Positions 61,150 through 64,000 of a stretch of DNA of 64,000 nt are shown here, piece by piece. The stretch is from Paenibacillus prosopidis (GTDB taxonomy: Bacteria > Bacillota > Bacilli > Paenibacillales > Paenibacillaceae). The translations under genes and the position numbers were made by a program. The notes beneath the pieces were generated by a model. The model ran no database searches and had not been told where the DNA came from. It saw only the letters and a list, made by a program, of their open reading frames with translations. Positions within the stretch are counted from its first letter, which is position 1, and every line of letters starts with the position of its first letter. The stretch is taken from the NCBI RefSeq assembly GCF_003337375.1, contig NZ_QPJD01000005.1, forward strand, positions 357,599 through 421,598, read 5' to 3'.

Positions 61150-63000
61150 ATGAAACGACGGTTTATGCTTTTGGTTTGTGGATTTCTAATACTGACACTG
61201 CTTCTGCCCTTTCAGGCAGCCGCCGCTGAGGCCGGTTCCGCGGTGGTAGCAGAGAGTTCGAATTCGGGCGTAACGATGGTTGCAGCAGGACGGTTTCATA
61301 GTCTAGCTCTTAAAGAGGACGGAACCGTCTGGGCGTGGGGAAATAGTTTTACACTGGGCAACGGAACCCCGTATTCCAGTGCCACTCCCGTTCAGGCAAA
61401 AGATCTCGATTCGGTGACCGCCGTAGCCGCAGGTGGAGATCATAGTTTAGCGCTCAAAAGCGACGGAACCGTCTGGGCGTGGGGAGAGAATGAGTATGGT
61501 GTACTCGGCGAAGACCCATCTAGAACAAGTTGGCGTCTAACCCCCGTTCAAGTGCAGGGTCTCAGTTCGGTAGTCGCCATCTCTGCGAGCTTTACACATA
61601 ATTTGGCGCTCAAAAGCGACGGAACCGTTTGGGCGTGGGGAATGAATAACGCTGGGCAACTCGGCAATGGAACAACGTCAGACATTTATACTTCCTTCTA
61701 CACTCCATCTCAGGTGCAAGGTCTCGATTCGGTGACCGCCGTAGCTGCGGGTCCTGGCATTAGTTTGGCGGTCAAAAGCGACGGAACCCTCTGGGCGTGG
61801 GGAGGTACGGTCGGCGATGGAACAACTGATCGCCATTCTACCCCCGTTCAAGTGCAGGGTCTCAGTTCGGTAGTCTCCTTCGATGCGGGCGATAGTCGTT
61901 TCGTGGTCAAAAGCGACGGAACCGTCTGGGCGTGGGGATGGAATGGTTATGGCCAACTCGGCGATGGAACAACCACAACCCGCTATACCCCTGTTCAATT
62001 GCAGCAACTCGGTTCGGTAGCCGCCTTCGCTGCGGACGAATGGCATAGTTTGGCGATTAAAAGCGATGGAACCGTCTGGGAATGGGGATGCAATTCGAAA
62101 GGCAGCGAATGTTACGAATCTGACATTCATACCACTCCTGTTCAAGTGCAAGATCTCAGTTCGGCGGTAGACATAGCTGCGGGTTTTGAGCATAGTTTGG
62201 CGGTCAAAAGCGACGGAACCGTCTGGGCGTGGGGAAATAATGGTTCTGGTCAACTGGGCGATGCAGCAAGGAATTACCATTCTACTCCCGTACAAGTTCT
62301 AGGACTTGGCGAGTCCAGTCCCAACACTCCTGAAGCGCCGAAGTGGCCTGAAGGCGACGTACTGACGGCTACCGATCCGACCTATAACAGCGTACAGCTG
62401 AATTGGCAGCCGGCCACAGATGATACGGGTGTATACAAGTACTTTGTATACAAAGACAATGCGCTGCTGGCTGCCCTGGACGGGGACATGAACAGCTATG
62501 AAGTGAAGGGGCTGTCTCCAAATTCGTCCTACCTCTTTTCTCTAGTCGCCATCGATGCCTATGACAACCAAAGTGTGAAAAAAGAAGTGACGGTCACTAC
62601 TGCAGCATATACGGCTCCCGGCTCTTTTCAGCTTTCCGATTCCAAAAATTATTCATACGGCGGATCCAATTATGAGTTTTTGTTATATTACGGGTACATT
62701 TCGTCCTCAGGACAAGAGTTGAGTGGATCTTGGAGCCCCCCTGAAGGTTTTCATGGAGTCGTTAAGGTCTCCATGGTTTCCCCAGAAGGGGAAGATTATG
62801 ACCTTAGTCTGGAGACCGTGGGCGAGGGTAACCGATTGCCGGAAGATACGACGTTACTCACAGGTGGCACCGAGTACAGTGCTGCCGAGGTGCCCGGAGG
62901 TTACAGAGCGGAGTGGAGAGTTAAGGGACATACGGGCAATGATTTTAGTCCGGATAAGAAAGTTTTCGTCTATGTGAGCATCAAATACGACAATCACTGA
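61150..63000 (+). CDS. secreted RCC1-repeat beta-propeller protein with FN3 domain
   Basis: A 616-residue exported protein (signal peptide RRFMLLVCGFLILTLLLPFQAAAAEA). Residues about 35-395 contain seven RCC1-type blades marked by GTVWAWG (variants GTLWAWG, GTVWEWG) and HSLALKSDGT, which would close one seven-bladed propeller. An FN3 domain follows at about 400-485 (SVQLNWQPATDDTGVYKYFVY... NSSYLFSLVAIDA), then an uncharacterised C-terminal domain of 115 residues. The propeller suggests protein binding at the cell surface. GGGAG is nine bases before ATG 61150. Strong internal DNA repeats of about 150 bp. Confidence 0.9.
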   Translation: MKRRFMLLVCGFLILTLLLPFQAAAAEAGSAVVAESSNSGVTMVAAGRFHSLALKEDGTVWAWGNSFTLGNGTPYSSATPVQAKDLDSVTAVAAGGDHSLALKSDGTVWAWGENEYGVLGEDPSRTSWRLTPVQVQGLSSVVAISASFTHNLALKSDGTVWAWGMNNAGQLGNGTTSDIYTSFYTPSQVQGLDSVTAVAAGPGISLAVKSDGTLWAWGGTVGDGTTDRHSTPVQVQGLSSVVSFDAGDSRFVVKSDGTVWAWGWNGYGQLGDGTTTTRYTPVQLQQLGSVAAFAADEWHSLAIKSDGTVWEWGCNSKGSECYESDIHTTPVQVQDLSSAVDIAAGFEHSLAVKSDGTVWAWGNNGSGQLGDAARNYHSTPVQVLGLGESSPNTPEAPKWPEGDVLTATDPTYNSVQLNWQPATDDTGVYKYFVYKDNALLAALDGDMNSYEVKGLSPNSSYLFSLVAIDAYDNQSVKKEVTVTTAAYTAPGSFQLSDSKNYSYGGSNYEFLLYYGYISSSGQELSGSWSPPEGFHGVVKVSMVSPEGEDYDLSLETVGEGNRLPEDTTLLTGGTEYSAAEVPGGYRAEWRVKGHTGNDFSPDKKVFVYVSIKYDNH

Positions 63001-63033
63001 AGATATTGCTATGTATTCGGAAACTTAATGATC

Positions 63034-63062
63034 GGCCGCGGGATCGCCCCGCGGCCTTTTTT
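63034..63062 (+). terminator. intrinsic terminator after the RCC1 gene
   Basis: GGCCGCGGG / CCCGCGGCC stem followed by TTTTTT, about 35 bp after the stop codon. Confidence 0.92.
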
Positions 63063-63117
63063 ACACCCCGGAAAACCGCCGGATTCCATTCGGAATTTTT
63101 AACGGGATTGGATGAAG

Positions 63118-63362
63118 ATGAAAGCCCCCTCTAAAAAAATACTCCTTTGTTTTTTGCTTTTGTCCTCGGCATGGCAAATGGAGCATACGTAATAAATGTC
63201 ATAGCATGGGTTTACGGCATTTGGTTGGCAGGACCCCAGTCTAATCGGCGGAAACTCATCCACGCTTATTGTGATGAAATCCTCCGGTTGGCTGCGGCCA
63301 GTACTTCAAAGAAAGAAGCAGAGTGCCGTGGCTCTGCTTCTTTCAACTATCGTACTCGTTAG
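63118..63362 (+). pseudogene. frameshifted small membrane protein
   Basis: ATG 63118 starts MKAPSKKILLCF; in a shifted frame from 63147 the sequence continues FFAFVLGMANGAYVINVIAW with a hydrophobic helix, then RKLIHAYCDEILRLAAA. The shift falls in the T-run at about 63146-63157. The 3' end of the frame runs into repeat copy G, which supplies the last 20 codons and the stop. Weak ribosome binding site. It may be a pseudogene or a sequencing slip. Confidence 0.45.
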
Positions 63363-63368
63363 TTGAAC
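63302..63368 (+). repeat. hairpin-plus-tail repeat, copy G
   Basis: TACTTCAAAG at the left, a perfect 13-bp stem GAAAGAAGCAGAG / CTCTGCTTCTTTC, tail ACTATCGTACTCGTTAGTTG and AAC at 63346-63368. Supplies the end of the upstream reading frame. Confidence 0.75.
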
Positions 63369-63402
63369 GGATCTACGGATTGTCTGTATCTTTAGTTTAT
63401 AT

Positions 63403-63762
63403 TTATTGTTGTTCGGTTATATGCCAGAGAACGCCTGCAGGGTCTATAAGATGGACGGCGTGCTTACCATATGGTTGGATTTGAGGGGGCTTGGCTCTAA
63501 TGTTATATTCCTCAACTACCCCGGTATTTTGAATATACTGCCACCATGCATCCAAGTCCTGCACACATAATTCCAACATATAGTTATTTTGCAATTCTGC
63601 GTTATGAAAGTTTTGTAAATGAAATTCCGTTTCGTCAACCTTGAATATAGTAAGTTCATCACTGGAGAAGATTTTTTCAAATCCAAGGTCTGAATAGAAC
63701 TGGACGGCAAGTGGGTAATCTGTACCTGACGGAATAAAAGGACGTAATTTAAGTGCTTTCAT
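63403..63762 (-). CDS. VOC-family protein (bleomycin-resistance-like)
   Basis: A 119-residue single-domain protein: KLRPFIPSGTDYPLAVQFYSDLGFEKIF, TEFHLQNF, YMLELCVQDLDAWWQYIQ, and HAVHLIDPAGVLWHIT at the end. Metal-binding or drug-binding residues are not certain. AAGGAGATG lies fourteen bases before ATG 63762, a longer spacing than usual. Flanked by repeat copies G and H. Confidence 0.85.
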   Translation of the reverse strand: MKALKLRPFIPSGTDYPLAVQFYSDLGFEKIFSSDELTIFKVDETEFHLQNFHNAELQNNYMLELCVQDLDAWWQYIQNTGVVEEYNIRAKPPQIQPYGKHAVHLIDPAGVLWHITEQQ

Positions 63763-63879
63763 TAAAGTGATTTCATCTCCTTAAGAAATTACTTTATGGG
63801 TGCCATATGCCTACTTTGCTCTTTGTCTATGATATTTTCAAGAAAACTGTGCGTTATGCCCTTCCTACGTCAACCTCAT

Positions 63880-63919
63880 CTGGTGATTGTTGTTAAGCTA
63901 TAGTTTCCGTTAGCTTAAT
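63880..63919 (+). repeat. hairpin-plus-tail repeat, degenerate copy H
   Basis: Only the tail is clear: CTATAGTTTCCGTTAGCTTA and AT at 63898-63919. It overlaps the stop codon of the following minus-strand gene. Confidence 0.5.
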
Positions 63920-64000
63920 CGACCGGCCGTGAAATTCGCTTTCGTTTTAATTTGCGGATAAGTTTATCAAGAGCCGTGCCTACTATAAAGAAAAAAATCA
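63915..64000 (-). CDS. C-terminal end of a gene running off the window
   Basis: Minus-strand frame open to the window edge: FFFIVGTALDKLIRKLKRKR ISRPVD then TAA (63915-63917). The hydrophobic start and basic tail suggest the end of a small membrane protein. The stop codon lies within the tail of repeat copy H. Everything upstream is outside the window, so nothing more can be said. Confidence 0.5.
   Translation of the reverse strand, partial: IFFFIVGTALDKLIRKLKRKRISRPVD

Noticed and set aside
61678..62295. 205-codon minus-strand frame
   Set aside because: It is a shadow of the periodic RCC1 repeats, which keep the antisense frame open.
61300..62330. Tandem DNA repeats as a CRISPR or minisatellite array
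   Set aside because: The repeats are in frame and encode RCC1 blades; spacers are not unique 30-40-bp units.
52961..63920. Reading the hairpin-plus-tail repeats as integron attC sites
   Set aside because: attC sites need inverted R'/R'' cores (RYYYAAC and GTTRRRY). Here the ends are direct, not inverted, repeats, and no integron integrase is visible in the window.

Overview
The window looks like a chromosomal segment of a Gram-positive, endospore-forming member of the Bacillales, most likely Paenibacillaceae (Paenibacillus or Cohnella type). The reasons are strong AGGAGG-type ribosome binding sites with many TTG and GTG starts, lipoproteins and an LTA-synthase-like enzyme, BdbC, FusB, YkoS/YkoT and YitT-type proteins, and a large secreted modular carbohydrate-active protein. 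No rRNA, tRNA, CRISPR array, phage or intact insertion sequence was recognised.

Layout. 0-2.4 kb: a two-gene LigD (ATP-dependent ligase plus primase-polymerase) without ku. 2.3-9.7 kb: housekeeping and stress genes (DUF72, MEKHLA, BdbC, thymidine kinase, thioredoxin-like), a DUF4362 lipoprotein, an ABC-F ribosome-protection ATPase behind a long attenuator-like leader, and a small protein kinase. 9.9-15.1 kb: a MarR/ring-cleaving dioxygenase operon with a palindromic operator, an M15 peptidase, a flavin monooxygenase plus MFS exporter pair, and an Rrf2 regulator. 15.2-19 kb: a tight five-gene operon headed by an ECF sigma factor (sigma, BtrH-like, pentapeptide/GyrI-like, two VOC proteins). 19-25.4 kb: aldo/keto reductase, FusB-type EF-G binding protein, ABC exporter, nucleotidyltransferase, amidase. 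25.6-29.3 kb: two exported cupredoxins followed by an ECF sigma/RskA-type anti-sigma pair. 29.4-39.6 kb: a six-gene operon divergent from a LacI regulator, with inositol-monophosphatase-like enzyme, a secreted GDPD-pectinesterase-FN3 fusion, a complete ABC importer and an intracellular GDPD. 39.7-46 kb: small metabolic and acetyltransferase genes and a cluster of hairpin repeats. 46-52.3 kb: envelope genes (LTA-synthase-like sulfatase, YkoS, YkoT, exported metallophosphoesterase).

52.3-64 kb is an accessory, more AT-rich and visibly decaying region. Truncated or frameshifted genes (SRPBCC, two GNATs, alpha/beta hydrolase, secreted proteins) alternate with intact ones (GerN-like antiporter, MmyB-type regulator with an MBL hydrolase, an RCC1-propeller protein, VOC). 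They are separated by eight same-orientation copies of a short element made of a variable hairpin followed by a conserved tail close to ACTATCGTACCCGTTAGC. An inverted copy and a doubtful one lie further left. This repeat family and the glycerophosphodiester/pectin operon are the most interesting parts of the window.
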